The notes below the pieces were generated by a model. It was not told the DNA's origin, searched no databases, and worked only from the letters and a program-made list of their open reading frames with translations. DNA of 64,000 nucleotides from Desulfovibrionaceae bacterium (GTDB taxonomy: Bacteria > Desulfobacterota > Desulfovibrionia > Desulfovibrionales > Desulfovibrionaceae). The translations under genes and the position numbers were made by a program. This document shows positions 44,779 to 52,872 of this stretch, piece by piece; the stretch's first letter is position 1; the number at the start of each line of letters is the position of its first letter. Location of the stretch: positions 186,001-250,000 of the forward strand of contig JAHZEL010000007.1 of the NCBI GenBank assembly GCA_019421865.1, given 5' to 3'.

Positions 44779-45756
44779 ATGTCGAAACTGCGCATCGTAT
44801 TCATGGGCACGCCGGATTTTGCGGCGGTGGTTCTTAAAGCCGTGGCCGCCTGGGAAGGCGGTGAGGTCGTGGCCGTCTACACCCAGCCCGACCGCCCCGC
44901 AGGACGAGGAAAAAAGCTGAAGGCTTCCGCCACCAAGGAACTGGCGCTGGAACTCGGCCTGCCCGTGTATCAGCCGCGCAACTTCCGTGACGACGCCGAC
45001 GTGCAGGCGCTGGCCGATCTCAAGCCCGACGTGCTCGTGGTGGCGGCCTACGGCCTGCTGCTGCCGCAGCGTGTTCTCGACATTCCCACCATGGGTCCGT
45101 ACAACGTGCACGGCTCGCTCCTGCCTCAGTACCGGGGCGCGGCTCCCATCCAGCGGGCGGTCATGAACGGCGACACCATTTCCGGCGTGACCATCATGAA
45201 AATGGAAGCCGGTCTTGATTCCGGTCCCATGCTTCTGCAGCAGGCCGTGAGCATAGAGCCGGACGATACGGCCGGCACGCTGTTCGATACGCTGGCCGAA
45301 CACGGGGCGAAGCTCATGGTCGGCGCGCTCGGCATGATCGCCGAAGGCAGAGCGGCCTTTGTCCGCCAGAACGAAGAGCTGGTCACCCACGCCGCCAAGA
45401 TCACCGTGAACGAGGAATACATCGACTGGACGAAGGACGCCCGCTCCATCCACAACATCATCCGCGGACTCACGCCCGCCCCCGGCGCCAAGACCGTGCT
45501 GAACATCGAAGGCAGGGAGGCCGTGACGCTCCGCATTGAACCGGGACAGCCTGTGGAAACGGCTGCGAACGCCGAACCCGGAACGCTGATCGGCATGGAC
45601 GGCGACGCACTGCTGGTCGCCTGCGGCTCGGGCTCCTACCGGATCACCCGGCTGCGTCCGGCGGGCAAGTCCACCATGAGCGCAACCGATTTCCGCAACG
45701 GACGCCTGCGCGATCTGCCCGAACCCTACGGCAGGCTGACCGGAAAGGCGGAGTAG
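44779..45756 (+). CDS. fmt: Methionyl-tRNA formyltransferase
   Basis: A 325-aa enzyme that formylates initiator Met-tRNA with 10-formyl-tetrahydrofolate. The N-terminal domain has RIVFMGTPDFAAVVLKAVAA, the catalytic loop NVHGSLLPQYRGAAPIQRAV with Asn, His and later Asp in KMEAGLDSGPML. The C-terminal OB-like tRNA-binding domain starts near residue 205. GGAG lies seven bases before the ATG. An in-frame start at 44491 would read through the G9 tract and is not credible. Confidence 0.96.
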   Translation: MSKLRIVFMGTPDFAAVVLKAVAAWEGGEVVAVYTQPDRPAGRGKKLKASATKELALELGLPVYQPRNFRDDADVQALADLKPDVLVVAAYGLLLPQRVLDIPTMGPYNVHGSLLPQYRGAAPIQRAVMNGDTISGVTIMKMEAGLDSGPMLLQQAVSIEPDDTAGTLFDTLAEHGAKLMVGALGMIAEGRAAFVRQNEELVTHAAKITVNEEYIDWTKDARSIHNIIRGLTPAPGAKTVLNIEGREAVTLRIEPGQPVETAANAEPGTLIGMDGDALLVACGSGSYRITRLRPAGKSTMSATDFRNGRLRDLPEPYGRLTGKAE

Positions 45757-45937
45757 GGCAGCGCCGAGGAGGGGAAAAATCGGGAAGCATGACGGAAAAG
45801 CCGTGCGCCGTTCGTCCCCCTCCTGTGAAAATGCCGCCGGGAAGCTGAAAAGGAGACAACTGCTGTCTTCTTTTCCTGAAAAAGCAGAAAACGCTCGAGA
45901 ATTCATTTTAAGACACGAAAAACAAAATCGCGAACCG

Positions 45938-47323
45938 ATGGTCGAAAAAACAAAAAAAACGCCTCAGAATCTGCCTGTTTCCGGTGCCCGGAAGGGGGCG
46001 CTGGAACTATTGAATCAGCTCTTCCGCCATCCTGAAGACGCCACGCCCCTGCCGGTGATGCTTTCGCGCTGCGCCTCAGCCCGTACGCTGGACAGCAGGG
46101 ATACGGCGCTTCTTTCCGAGCTGGTGTACGGCGTGCTGCGTCGGCACGCGGTGCTGGACGCCGCTCTTGCCGGACGGCTGAAGAAGCCGGACGCGCTGTC
46201 GGCACAGGTTCGCATGATGCTCCGGCTCGGCGTCTACGAAATTCTTTTCATGGACGGCATCCCCGCCCGTGCCACGGTAAGCGAACTGGTCGGCCTGGCC
46301 CGCCGCAGATTCGGGCAGGGCATAGGAGGACTCGTCAACGGCGTTCTGCGCTCCGTCGACCGGGAAAAGGATGCGCTGCTTCAGGCCGTGTGTCACCGGG
46401 AAGAGCAGTTGAAAAACGCTGCCCTTGATGCGGATGGCATAGCTGAAGCCGCCTCTCTTCCCGCATGGCTGACCCGCATGTGGTCGGAACAGTACGGAAA
46501 AGAGCAGGCCTGCCGCTTCGCCGAAGGAACGCTGGAACATCCTGCCCCGTGCTGGAGGGCGAACATGTCCAGAGCCTGGGGGGAAATGCTCGTCGGGCAC
46601 TGGACCGACCGCGGCTATGCGGCCGTCGGGCAGGGCGGATTTTCCGCCTGGGGGATAGACCGCGACAAGGAAAGCAGAAGCAAAGAACAGAGCCTTCTGG
46701 AATCGTTTGAAAAGCAGGGGAATCTCAGCCGTCAGGGAGCCACCTCCCAGCTGGTGACCGAATATCTGACCTCGTGGATTCTCGAGCATCCCGAGCTTGC
46801 GTCTGCGCCCCTGTGGGACGCCTGCTGCGGGCGGGGAGGCAAAACCACGGCTCTTCTGGAAAAAGGCATCAAGGTGGAGCTGGCCAGTGAACCGGCCGCC
46901 TTCCGGCTGGAAGAACTCAAGGCCTCTCTGCTGCGTCTCGGCCTGTCGTGGCCGCGTCTGCACTGTGGCCCGGCACAGGAGATTGATAATTTTTTCCCAT
47001 TGATATTATTGGATGTTCCATGCAGCGGCACCGGAACGCTCGCAAGAAACGCCGAGCTTCGGCTGCGTCTTTCTCCCGAAAGGCTGTCCGAAGCCGTCCG
47101 AACGCAGAGAGACATTCTCGGCCATGCCTGGACAAAACTTCTTCCCGGCGGCGCTCTTTTCTACGTAACCTGCGCCCTGAACAGGGAAGAAAACGAAAAG
47201 CAAATGGCGCACTTTCTTGAAAGACAGGGAAACATCTGCCGCCTTGAGGAAGAAAGAATGTTCCTCCCCGTTTTTCCGGGACAGGATGCGCTGTTTCTGG
47301 CCATTCTCCGCAGGCAGGCATGA
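45938..47323 (+). CDS. rsmB: 16S rRNA (cytosine-967-C5)-methyltransferase, RsmB type
   Basis: About 461 aa. The N-terminal NusB-like domain (ARKGALELLNQLFRHPEDAT, then YGVLRRHAVLDAALAG) precedes a Rossmann SAM-dependent methyltransferase domain: SAM loop WDACCGRGGKTTALLEKG, motif IV LLDVPCSGTGTLARNAELR and motif VI with the nucleophile cysteine in FYVTCALNREENEKQM. The start is uncertain: a GTG at 45803 and the ATG at 45938 are both possible and neither has a convincing ribosome-binding site; the second gives the usual length. Order def-fmt-rsmB is widely conserved. Confidence 0.9.
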   Translation: MVEKTKKTPQNLPVSGARKGALELLNQLFRHPEDATPLPVMLSRCASARTLDSRDTALLSELVYGVLRRHAVLDAALAGRLKKPDALSAQVRMMLRLGVYEILFMDGIPARATVSELVGLARRRFGQGIGGLVNGVLRSVDREKDALLQAVCHREEQLKNAALDADGIAEAASLPAWLTRMWSEQYGKEQACRFAEGTLEHPAPCWRANMSRAWGEMLVGHWTDRGYAAVGQGGFSAWGIDRDKESRSKEQSLLESFEKQGNLSRQGATSQLVTEYLTSWILEHPELASAPLWDACCGRGGKTTALLEKGIKVELASEPAAFRLEELKASLLRLGLSWPRLHCGPAQEIDNFFPLILLDVPCSGTGTLARNAELRLRLSPERLSEAVRTQRDILGHAWTKLLPGGALFYVTCALNREENEKQMAHFLERQGNICRLEEERMFLPVFPGQDALFLAILRRQA

Positions 47324-47332
47324 GGAGGATGC

Positions 47333-47368
47333 CCCCGGAGCTTCGTGCCGCTCAGGCACGCGCCGGGG
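47333..47368 (+). ncRNA. Bulged hairpin at the head of the MATE leader
   Basis: CCCCGG (47333-47338) pairs with CCGGGG (47363-47368) around an inner GTGCC/GGCAC stem (47345-47349 and 47355-47359). It lies ten bases after the rsmB stop. It could be the 3' end of rsmB mRNA or the first stem of the exporter leader. Confidence 0.5.
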
Positions 47369-47395
47369 CAATCGACTATCCATAAAGGCGGATAT

Positions 47396-47437
47396 ATGAA
47401 ACTGGGCCTTGTTGCCGCTCCGGCTTCTCCACGATGA
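47396..47437 (+). CDS. Possible 13-aa leader peptide
   Basis: ATG at 47396 opens MKLGLVAAPASPR and a stop, preceded by AAAGGCGG at a plausible distance. It ends 20 bases before a terminator-like hairpin. Tiny frames of this size are common by chance. It is reported because of its place in the structured leader. Confidence 0.25.
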   Translation: MKLGLVAAPASPR

Positions 47438-47457
47438 GGCGCTGACCGGAGCAGAAG

Positions 47458-47475
47458 AAAGCCTGACGGCTTTTT
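47458..47475 (+). terminator. First terminator-like hairpin downstream of rsmB
   Basis: AAAGCC-tgac-GGCTTT stem (47458-47463 and 47468-47473) running into TTTTT. Likely ends rsmB or the short leader frame. Confidence 0.55.
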
Positions 47476-47515
47476 CATCATCGAATACGACGTTTCCTGA
47501 CGGTACCGACGTGTC

Positions 47516-47540
47516 CTGCTGCCATCAGCAGACATGGCAG
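47516..47540 (+). repeat. Overlapping alternative hairpins in the MATE leader
   Basis: CTGCTG-ccat-CAGCAG (47516-47531) and CTGCCAT-cagcagac-ATGGCAG (47519-47540) share bases and cannot form together, so this part of the leader has two possible folds. Confidence 0.5.
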
Positions 47541-47569
47541 AACCGCCAAAGAAATCTGTTTCTGCCTGT

Positions 47570-47602
47570 CGGCCGCGCCTTGTCACGCGGCCGTTGTTTT
47601 TT
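47570..47602 (+). terminator. Second terminator in the MATE leader
   Basis: CGGCCGCG/CGCGGCCG stem (47570-47577 and 47586-47593), eight-base loop, then TTGTTTTTT. The 3' arm can instead pair with GGCCGCG at 47626-47632. Confidence 0.8.
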
Positions 47603-47621
47603 CCGAGTGAAAAACCTTCAC

Positions 47622-47651
47622 GGAAGGCCGCGCTGCGAGCCTTCCTTTTTT
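47622..47651 (+). terminator. Third terminator, directly before the MATE start codon
   Basis: GGAAGGC/GCCTTCC stem (47622-47628 and 47639-47645), ten-base loop, then six T (47646-47651), ending 13 bases before the exporter ATG. A competing hairpin CCTTC-acg-GAAGG (47615-47627) uses the same 5' arm. Confidence 0.8.
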
Positions 47652-47664
47652 ACGGGCAGAAAAC

Positions 47665-49008
47665 ATGAACATACAATTCGACATGACCAAAGGCCCCATA
47701 GCAGGGCAACTGTTCCGCTTCGCTTTTCCTCTGATGCTGACCTATGTTCTTCAAACAGGCTATGGCGCGGCGGACATGCTGATCGTCAGCCGCTTTGCAG
47801 GCGAGGAGGGCGTTGCCGCCGTCAGCAACGGCAGTACGCTGGCCTTTCTCATCGCTTCCTTCTGCATGGGGTTCGGAAGCGGCGGAGCGGTACAGATCGG
47901 GTCCTGTGCCGCCTGCGGAGACAAGACGGCGCAACAAAGAACCATCGCGGTGCTGTGCGGCCTCACCGTTCTGCTTTCCGCCGCCGTCACCGCCGTCGGA
48001 CTGGCTGTCAGTGAATCAGCCGTTTCCCTGGTCGGCGTCCCTGAAGCCATCCATGCGGCCACGCTGGAATACACGCGCATTCTCTGTTCGGGCACCGTTT
48101 TCGTCTTCGGGCTTCATACGGTATGCGCCGTGCTGCGAGCCCTGGGCAACTCCGTGCTGTCGCTTCTTCTGGTATTCTTTTCAGCCGTGCTCAATATCGT
48201 TCTGGATCTTGTTTTCGTGGGACTTCTCGGCAGATCAACGACAGGGGCCGCAGAGGCAACGGTGCTGGCGCAGGCCGGGGCATTCGCCGTTTCCCTGATT
48301 CTACTGAAAACCGGAAAACTTCTGCCGACCTTCTCCTTCCCATTCCGAGAACAGAAGGAAATCGCCATCGCCATGCTTCGTACAGGACTGCCCGTCTCGG
48401 CGCAGACAACGGTAATCAACGTTTCCTTCCTCATCATGACCGCCATGCTGAACGACTACGGCACCGCCGTAGCGGCGGCAACGGGCATAGGCCTGAAGAT
48501 CAATACGCTGGCCGGCATGCCGTGCTGGGGCATAGGACAGGCCGTCACGGTCATGACCGCCCAGAACCTTGCCGTCGGCAACACGGAAAGGGTACGGAAC
48601 ATCGTTCGAACGGCGCTGAAGCTGAACATTGCCGTGACTGCGGCTTTCGTGCTGCCCGTGCAAGCGGCGGCGGAGCCGATCATGTCGTTCTTTCTGCCGT
48701 CTGCCTCTTCGTCGGCCGATATCGGCGTACAGTACCTTCGCTGGTGCTGCTCGCTGAACAGCCTCTTCTACATCACCATGTACATATTCGACTCCTTTGC
48801 CATAGGCACGGAGCATTCCGTCTTTGCGTTTCTCAACGCCGTCCTCGAGGCATTGCTGGTCAGACTGCTGTTGTCATTTCTGCTCGCAGAAGTGTTCGGC
48901 ATGGGCTATGCGGGATGGTATGCCGGGCAGGCGCTCTCGCCGCTTCTTCCTGCCCTCTGTGGAGTTGCCTTCTACCTGAGAGGCTCATGGCAAAAGCGCC
49001 CCCAATGA
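47665..49008 (+). CDS. MATE family efflux transporter
   Basis: A 447-aa inner-membrane exporter with about twelve hydrophobic helices in two homologous halves: the first begins FAFPLMLTYVLQTGYGAADM and the second LRTGLPVSAQTTVINVSFLI near residue 235. MATE proteins expel cationic drugs or metabolites in exchange for sodium or protons; the substrate is unknown. The ATG at 47665 has only a poor ribosome-binding site (ACGGGCAG), and a second in-frame ATG lies at 47683. The leader contains tandem terminators, so expression may be controlled by premature termination. parB converges from the other side. Confidence 0.92.
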   Translation: MNIQFDMTKGPIAGQLFRFAFPLMLTYVLQTGYGAADMLIVSRFAGEEGVAAVSNGSTLAFLIASFCMGFGSGGAVQIGSCAACGDKTAQQRTIAVLCGLTVLLSAAVTAVGLAVSESAVSLVGVPEAIHAATLEYTRILCSGTVFVFGLHTVCAVLRALGNSVLSLLLVFFSAVLNIVLDLVFVGLLGRSTTGAAEATVLAQAGAFAVSLILLKTGKLLPTFSFPFREQKEIAIAMLRTGLPVSAQTTVINVSFLIMTAMLNDYGTAVAAATGIGLKINTLAGMPCWGIGQAVTVMTAQNLAVGNTERVRNIVRTALKLNIAVTAAFVLPVQAAAEPIMSFFLPSASSSADIGVQYLRWCCSLNSLFYITMYIFDSFAIGTEHSVFAFLNAVLEALLVRLLLSFLLAEVFGMGYAGWYAGQALSPLLPALCGVAFYLRGSWQKRPQ

Positions 49009-49144
49009 AAACGCCCCTCAAACTATTTTCGGCAGCCGGACATAAAACGGCAAAGAGTCCTCCGACATGACTCCGTCAGAACATCTGATACATCGTTCAA
49101 AAACATAGTCCTGCCTTTTTCCAAGGCAAACTGCACAGATAAAG

Positions 49145-49184
49145 AAGGCAGGCGCCGATCATCCGATCGACGCCTGCCTTTCAA
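49145..49184. terminator. Bidirectional terminator between MATE and parB
   Basis: AAGGCAGGCG/CGCCTGCCTT stem (49145-49154 and 49171-49180) with an inner GATC/GATC pairing. Short T-rich tracts on both strands fit termination of the convergent MATE and parB transcripts. Confidence 0.7.
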
Positions 49185-49200
49185 CATCCGTTCAGGGAAA

Positions 49201-50109
49201 TTACTGCTCCCGATGCAGACCAAGCAGCTCAAGAATACGCTTCAGCTCCTCAGGGTTCGCATAGGGAATCTGAATGCGTCCCTGCTGCTCATCGCCGCTG
49301 ATGGTGGCACGGGTTCCGCAACTCTTCCGCAGAACAGCCTGCAGATCCTTGATGCTCTGAGGCTTCGGAACTCGGGCAGGGCGCGGAGCGGGAGTATTTT
49401 TTTCTCCGGGAGCCAGCTTTTCCGGCAGTCTGCCGGTACGCTTGCAGGTGTCGGCGGCAGCTTCCGCCTCGCGCACGGAAAGATGATGTTCCAGAATGGC
49501 GGCATAAAGAGCAGCTCTCAGCGTTCCGTCGCTCACGGCAAGCAGAGCCCGGGCATGCCCCGCGCTGATCTCCCCCTTGGCCAGCCCGTCCTGCATGGAA
49601 GGGGAAAGCTGAAGCAGACGCAGGGAGTTGGCCACGGCAGAGCGGCTTTTGCCGAGCTGTTCGGCCAGCGCTTCCTGACTGAGCCCGTATGCTTCCCTCA
49701 GAGCCTGAAAGGCCTCCGCCTCTTCCAGAGGATTGAGGTCTTCCCGCTGAAGGTTTTCCACCAGCGCCACGGTCATGGCTTCCCGATCGGTATACTCCGT
49801 CACAATGACGGGCACTTCGGTCAGTCCCGCCAGACGTGCGGCTCTCCAGCGTCGTTCACCGGCCACGATTTCATAGCGCTGAGGCATACCGGGGAGCAGA
49901 CGAACCAGAAGGGGCTGAATGACGCCCTGATTCTTTATGGATACCGCCAGCTCTTCAAGAGCATCGTTATCAAAGATCTTTCGGGGCTGATGCCTGCCGG
50001 GCACAAGCTGTGTCAGGGCAAGCTTTCTGGTTTCTTCACTGCTGCTTTCCGAAGCGGAAGTAAGCAGGGAGCTGAGGCCACGGCCGAGTCCGCGTTCAGG
50101 AATATTCAT
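49201..50109 (-). CDS. parB: Chromosome partitioning protein ParB
   Basis: A 302-aa CTP-dependent DNA clamp that loads at parS and spreads. The N-terminal ParA-contacting peptide is RGLGRGLSSLL; the CTPase motif includes GERRWRAARLAGL with the preceding GVIQPLLVRL box; the parS-reading helix-turn-helix is LSQEALAEQLGKSRSAVANS. A C-terminal dimer domain (LKRILELLGLHREQ region) ends the protein. A GAGCC/GGCTC hairpin stands just before its GGGGG-type ribosome-binding site. parA lies 104 bp upstream. Confidence 0.96.
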   Translation of the reverse strand: MNIPERGLGRGLSSLLTSASESSSEETRKLALTQLVPGRHQPRKIFDNDALEELAVSIKNQGVIQPLLVRLLPGMPQRYEIVAGERRWRAARLAGLTEVPVIVTEYTDREAMTVALVENLQREDLNPLEEAEAFQALREAYGLSQEALAEQLGKSRSAVANSLRLLQLSPSMQDGLAKGEISAGHARALLAVSDGTLRAALYAAILEHHLSVREAEAAADTCKRTGRLPEKLAPGEKNTPAPRPARVPKPQSIKDLQAVLRKSCGTRATISGDEQQGRIQIPYANPEELKRILELLGLHREQ

Positions 50110-50213
50110 GGGAACCCCCGAGCCTTGAGGCTCTTTTTATAAAAATAAAACAAGGAAGGAATGCAGCGCCTGTACAGCCTGCCAAGAAATCCGGGCCGCC
50201 GAGGAGCAGGGCG

Positions 50214-50984
50214 TCAGGGCTGCGCCGTTTTATGAACCACTTCGCGGGCCAGTTCCAGATAGGCTTCCGCGCCCTTGGATTTGATGTCGTAATGCAGGAT
50301 GGACTTGCCGTGGCTGGGCGCTTCCGAAAGACGAACATTTCTGGGAATGACGGTCTTGAACATGTGGTTGGGGAAGCAGCGTTCCGCCTCGGCCTTGACC
50401 TGACGCGCCAGCTTGTTGCGGGAATCGTACATGGTAAGCAGGACGCCGAGGATCTGCAGTTCTCTGTTCAGGCGCTTGCGGACCTGTTCATAGGTATGCA
50501 GGAGTTTGACGATGCCTTCCAGCGCAAAAAATTCGCATTGCAGGGGAATAAGTATCTCGTGGGCGGCGCACAGAGTATTGATGGTGATAAGCCCCAGAGA
50601 AGGCGGGCAGTCGATGATGATATAGTCGTACTGGTCCGCAACATGGCTGAGCAGATCGGCCAGATAGAATTCACGGGCCATTTTATCCACCAGCTCGATT
50701 TCTATGCCGACCAGATCCGTGGAGGAAGGCAGCAGTGAAAGATAGGGCGTAGCCGTGGGCAGAAGCGTTTCTTCCAGCGTGGACGTGCCGCAGAGCGCCG
50801 TATAGAGATTGCGCGGAAGATTCTGCTGATCAAACCCCAGTGAACTGGTGGAATTTGCCTGCGGATCACAGTCCACAAGCAGAACGCGATTTTCCATGAT
50901 AGCCAGAGAGGCGGAAAGGTTGACAGACGTGGTGGTTTTTCCCACGCCGCCTTTCTGGTTGGCAACAGCAATGATTCTGGCCAA
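50214..50984 (-). CDS. parA: Chromosome partitioning ATPase ParA
   Basis: A 256-aa deviant-Walker ATPase (Soj type). The P-loop is ANQKGGVGKTTTSVNLSASL with the signature lysine, followed by LLVDCDPQANSTSSLG and DYIIIDCPPSLGLITINTL. It forms ATP-dependent dimers on the nucleoid that pull ParB-parS complexes. Its short N-terminus without a DNA-binding helix-turn-helix marks the chromosomal type. The start codon is TTG, supported by AAGGAG upstream. Confidence 0.96.
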   Translation of the reverse strand: MARIIAVANQKGGVGKTTTSVNLSASLAIMENRVLLVDCDPQANSTSSLGFDQQNLPRNLYTALCGTSTLEETLLPTATPYLSLLPSSTDLVGIEIELVDKMAREFYLADLLSHVADQYDYIIIDCPPSLGLITINTLCAAHEILIPLQCEFFALEGIVKLLHTYEQVRKRLNRELQILGVLLTMYDSRNKLARQVKAEAERCFPNHMFKTVIPRNVRLSEAPSHGKSILHYDIKSKGAEAYLELAREVVHKTAQP

Positions 50985-51014
50985 GATTCAAGCTCCTTTC
51001 CCGATGTCTTTTCT

Positions 51015-51043
51015 TACATAAACGCAGGGATAGGGAATTGCAA
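51015..51043 (-). promoter_or_regulatory. Candidate parA promoter
   Basis: On the minus strand TTGCAA (51043-51038) and TATGTA (51020-51015) are 17 bases apart. The parS site begins four bases upstream of the -35, so ParB binding could influence it. Confidence 0.4.
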
Positions 51044-51046
51044 GAG

Positions 51047-51062
51047 CGTTTCACGTGAAACA
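51047..51062. promoter_or_regulatory. parS: parS centromere site
   Basis: CGTTTCACGTGAAACA matches the widely conserved chromosomal parS sequence TGTTTCACGTGAAACA at 15 of 16 positions; the 14-bp core is a perfect palindrome. It lies 60 bp upstream of parA, the usual place for such sites near the replication origin. Confidence 0.93.
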
Positions 51063-51412
51063 GCCATCAAGGCAGACCGGGTTCAAAAGCAGCATCGAAG
51101 AAATAATGAACTGAATTCATTATTTTTCTGTCCGCAGAAGAACGGCGACAAAAAACATCCGGAGGGGCCATCCCATCGCCGTGCACAAGATCATCTTTGC
51201 CCTGCAAAGACCGCCAACAAAGCTGAGCCAAGACCGACAAAAACCTGCCTTTTCTACGCAGAGATTCGGGCCCAAGCGGCATAAACTCGGTCTCAGCGTT
51301 CAGTGCTGACGACAGAGACACGGGGACAAACGTCGCTTCACCAGTGCTGGAAAGGCCTTCACCCGAGGCACTGCTCGTCAATTCCCTTTTTACTGCTCTT
51401 CAAGTCCGCAGC
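51063..51412. other. Non-coding stretch beside parS
   Basis: About 350 bp without a recognisable gene. It contains an AT-rich perfect hairpin AAATAATGAA/TTCATTATTT (51101-51110 and 51116-51125) followed by TTC. I see no DnaA-box cluster. Confidence 0.5.
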
Positions 51413-51440
51413 AAAAAGGGGAGACCGAAACGGTCTCCCC
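51413..51440 (-). terminator. Rho-independent terminator of the two-component operon
   Basis: GGGGAGACCG/CGGTCTCCCC stem (51418-51427 and 51431-51440), three-base loop, then five T on the minus strand. Confidence 0.92.
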
Positions 51441-51492
51441 TCAACGATATCATGCCACAACGCAGCTCAGGACGGAACTCAGCCTGCCCCTA

Positions 51493-52872
51493 TCAATGGC
51501 CAGTGATGTTGTACTTCTTCAGCTTATACTGCATGAGGCTGCGGGAAATGCCGAGCAGCTCCGCCGCATGCGCCTGCACGAAATCAGCGCGAACGAGCGC
51601 CCGCTTGATGAGCGCCGCCTCGATCTTGTCCAGCGTATCGGCAAGATTGAGTTCCACGGGCAGAAGGTCCACGGCGCTCTTGAACTGCGATTCCTCGCCG
51701 CGGATTTCCGGCGGAAGATCGTCCACACCGATGACCGGGCCGGGCACCATGACCATGCAGCCTTCCAGCACGTTCTGCAGCTGCCGGATATTGCCGGGCC
51801 ACTCGTAACCGGTAAGGTAGTTCTGCGCTTCGGGGCTGAAGCTTTTAGCGGGAATGCCGTTGTCCTCGGCGATCTTTTCCGTAAAGTGCGCGATAAGCAG
51901 GGGGATGTCCTCCCTGCGCTCCCTGAGCGGCGGAATATGAATCTGCACCACATTGAGCCTGTAGAACAGATCCTCGCGGAACGTTCCTTCCTCCACCATT
52001 TTGGAAAGATCGCGGTTCGTGGCCGCCACGACACGGATATCCACGCTGATGGGCTCGGTGCCGCCCACGCGCTCGAACACCCGCTCCTGCAGCACACGAA
52101 GCAGCTTGACCTGAAGATCCATGCTGAGCTCGCCGACTTCGTCCAGGAACAGCGTGCCGTGGTCGGCCTGCTCAAAACGTCCGCGCCGGGTGGCTACGGC
52201 GCCGGTAAAGGATCCCTTTTCATGGCCGAAGAGCTCGCTTTCCAGCACACCCGAATTGAAGGCCATGCAGTTGACCGAAACAAACGGCCCTTCCTTGCGC
52301 GGAGAACTGAAATGAATAGCCCGGGCCACCAGCTCCTTGCCCGTACCGGACTCGCCGGTAATAAGCACGGTGGAGCGGCTGACGGCCACTCTGTCCACGA
52401 TGGAGAGAGTGTTCCGTATGGCCTTGGACTTGCCTATGATGTGATGCGTACGGTACCGCTCCTCCAGAGATTCCTGCAGCAGCTTGTACTGTCGATGCGC
52501 CTTGGACAGCTCCACGGCATTATGAACCGAAAGCAGCAGCTCATCGTTGGCGAAGGGCTTGGTGATGTAGTCGAAAGCGCCGTAGCGCATGGCTTCCACC
52601 GCGCTTTCAATGCTGCCGAAGGCCGTCATGATGAGCACCGGCAGATCCGGCCAGGACTTCTTGATGCGCTGCAGCACTTCCTTGCCGGTGAGTTTCGGCA
52701 TCTTCATGTCGGTAATGACGACATCGACTTCCGATTCGTCCAGAAAATGCAGCGCCATTTCAGGATCGTTGAGGGCGGTCACTTCGTAGCCGGCATCCTT
52801 GAGCAGCGCTTCCATGACGATGAGATAGTTCTTTTCGTCATCGATGACGAGAATATGCGAGATATCACTCAT
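51493..52872 (-). CDS. Sigma-54-dependent response regulator (NtrC type) with GSFTGA
   Basis: A 459-aa enhancer-binding protein. The receiver domain (residues 1-120) has Asp11, Asp12 and phospho-acceptor Asp55 in VVITDMKMPKL. The AAA+ domain has Walker A GESGTGKELVARAIH and a sigma-54 contact loop reading GSFTGA rather than the canonical GAFTGA, then GTLFLDEVGELSMDLQ (Walker B). A Fis-type helix-turn-helix ends the protein (HAAELLGISRSLMQYKLKKY). The ATG at 52872 has AAGGAA and overlaps the kinase gene by eight bases. Target genes are not visible here. Confidence 0.94.
   Translation of the reverse strand: MSDISHILVIDDEKNYLIVMEALLKDAGYEVTALNDPEMALHFLDESEVDVVITDMKMPKLTGKEVLQRIKKSWPDLPVLIMTAFGSIESAVEAMRYGAFDYITKPFANDELLLSVHNAVELSKAHRQYKLLQESLEERYRTHHIIGKSKAIRNTLSIVDRVAVSRSTVLITGESGTGKELVARAIHFSSPRKEGPFVSVNCMAFNSGVLESELFGHEKGSFTGAVATRRGRFEQADHGTLFLDEVGELSMDLQVKLLRVLQERVFERVGGTEPISVDIRVVAATNRDLSKMVEEGTFREDLFYRLNVVQIHIPPLRERREDIPLLIAHFTEKIAEDNGIPAKSFSPEAQNYLTGYEWPGNIRQLQNVLEGCMVMVPGPVIGVDDLPPEIRGEESQFKSAVDLLPVELNLADTLDKIEAALIKRALVRADFVQAHAAELLGISRSLMQYKLKKYNITGH

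Noticed and set aside
50120..50138. GAGCC-ttga-GGCTC-TTTTT as a plus-strand terminator
   Set aside because: No plus-strand gene runs into it; on the coding strand it is simply a hairpin in front of the parB ribosome-binding site.
51101..51125. AT-rich hairpin beside parS as part of a replication origin
   Set aside because: No cluster of DnaA boxes and no dnaA or dnaN nearby; treated as an ordinary hairpin.
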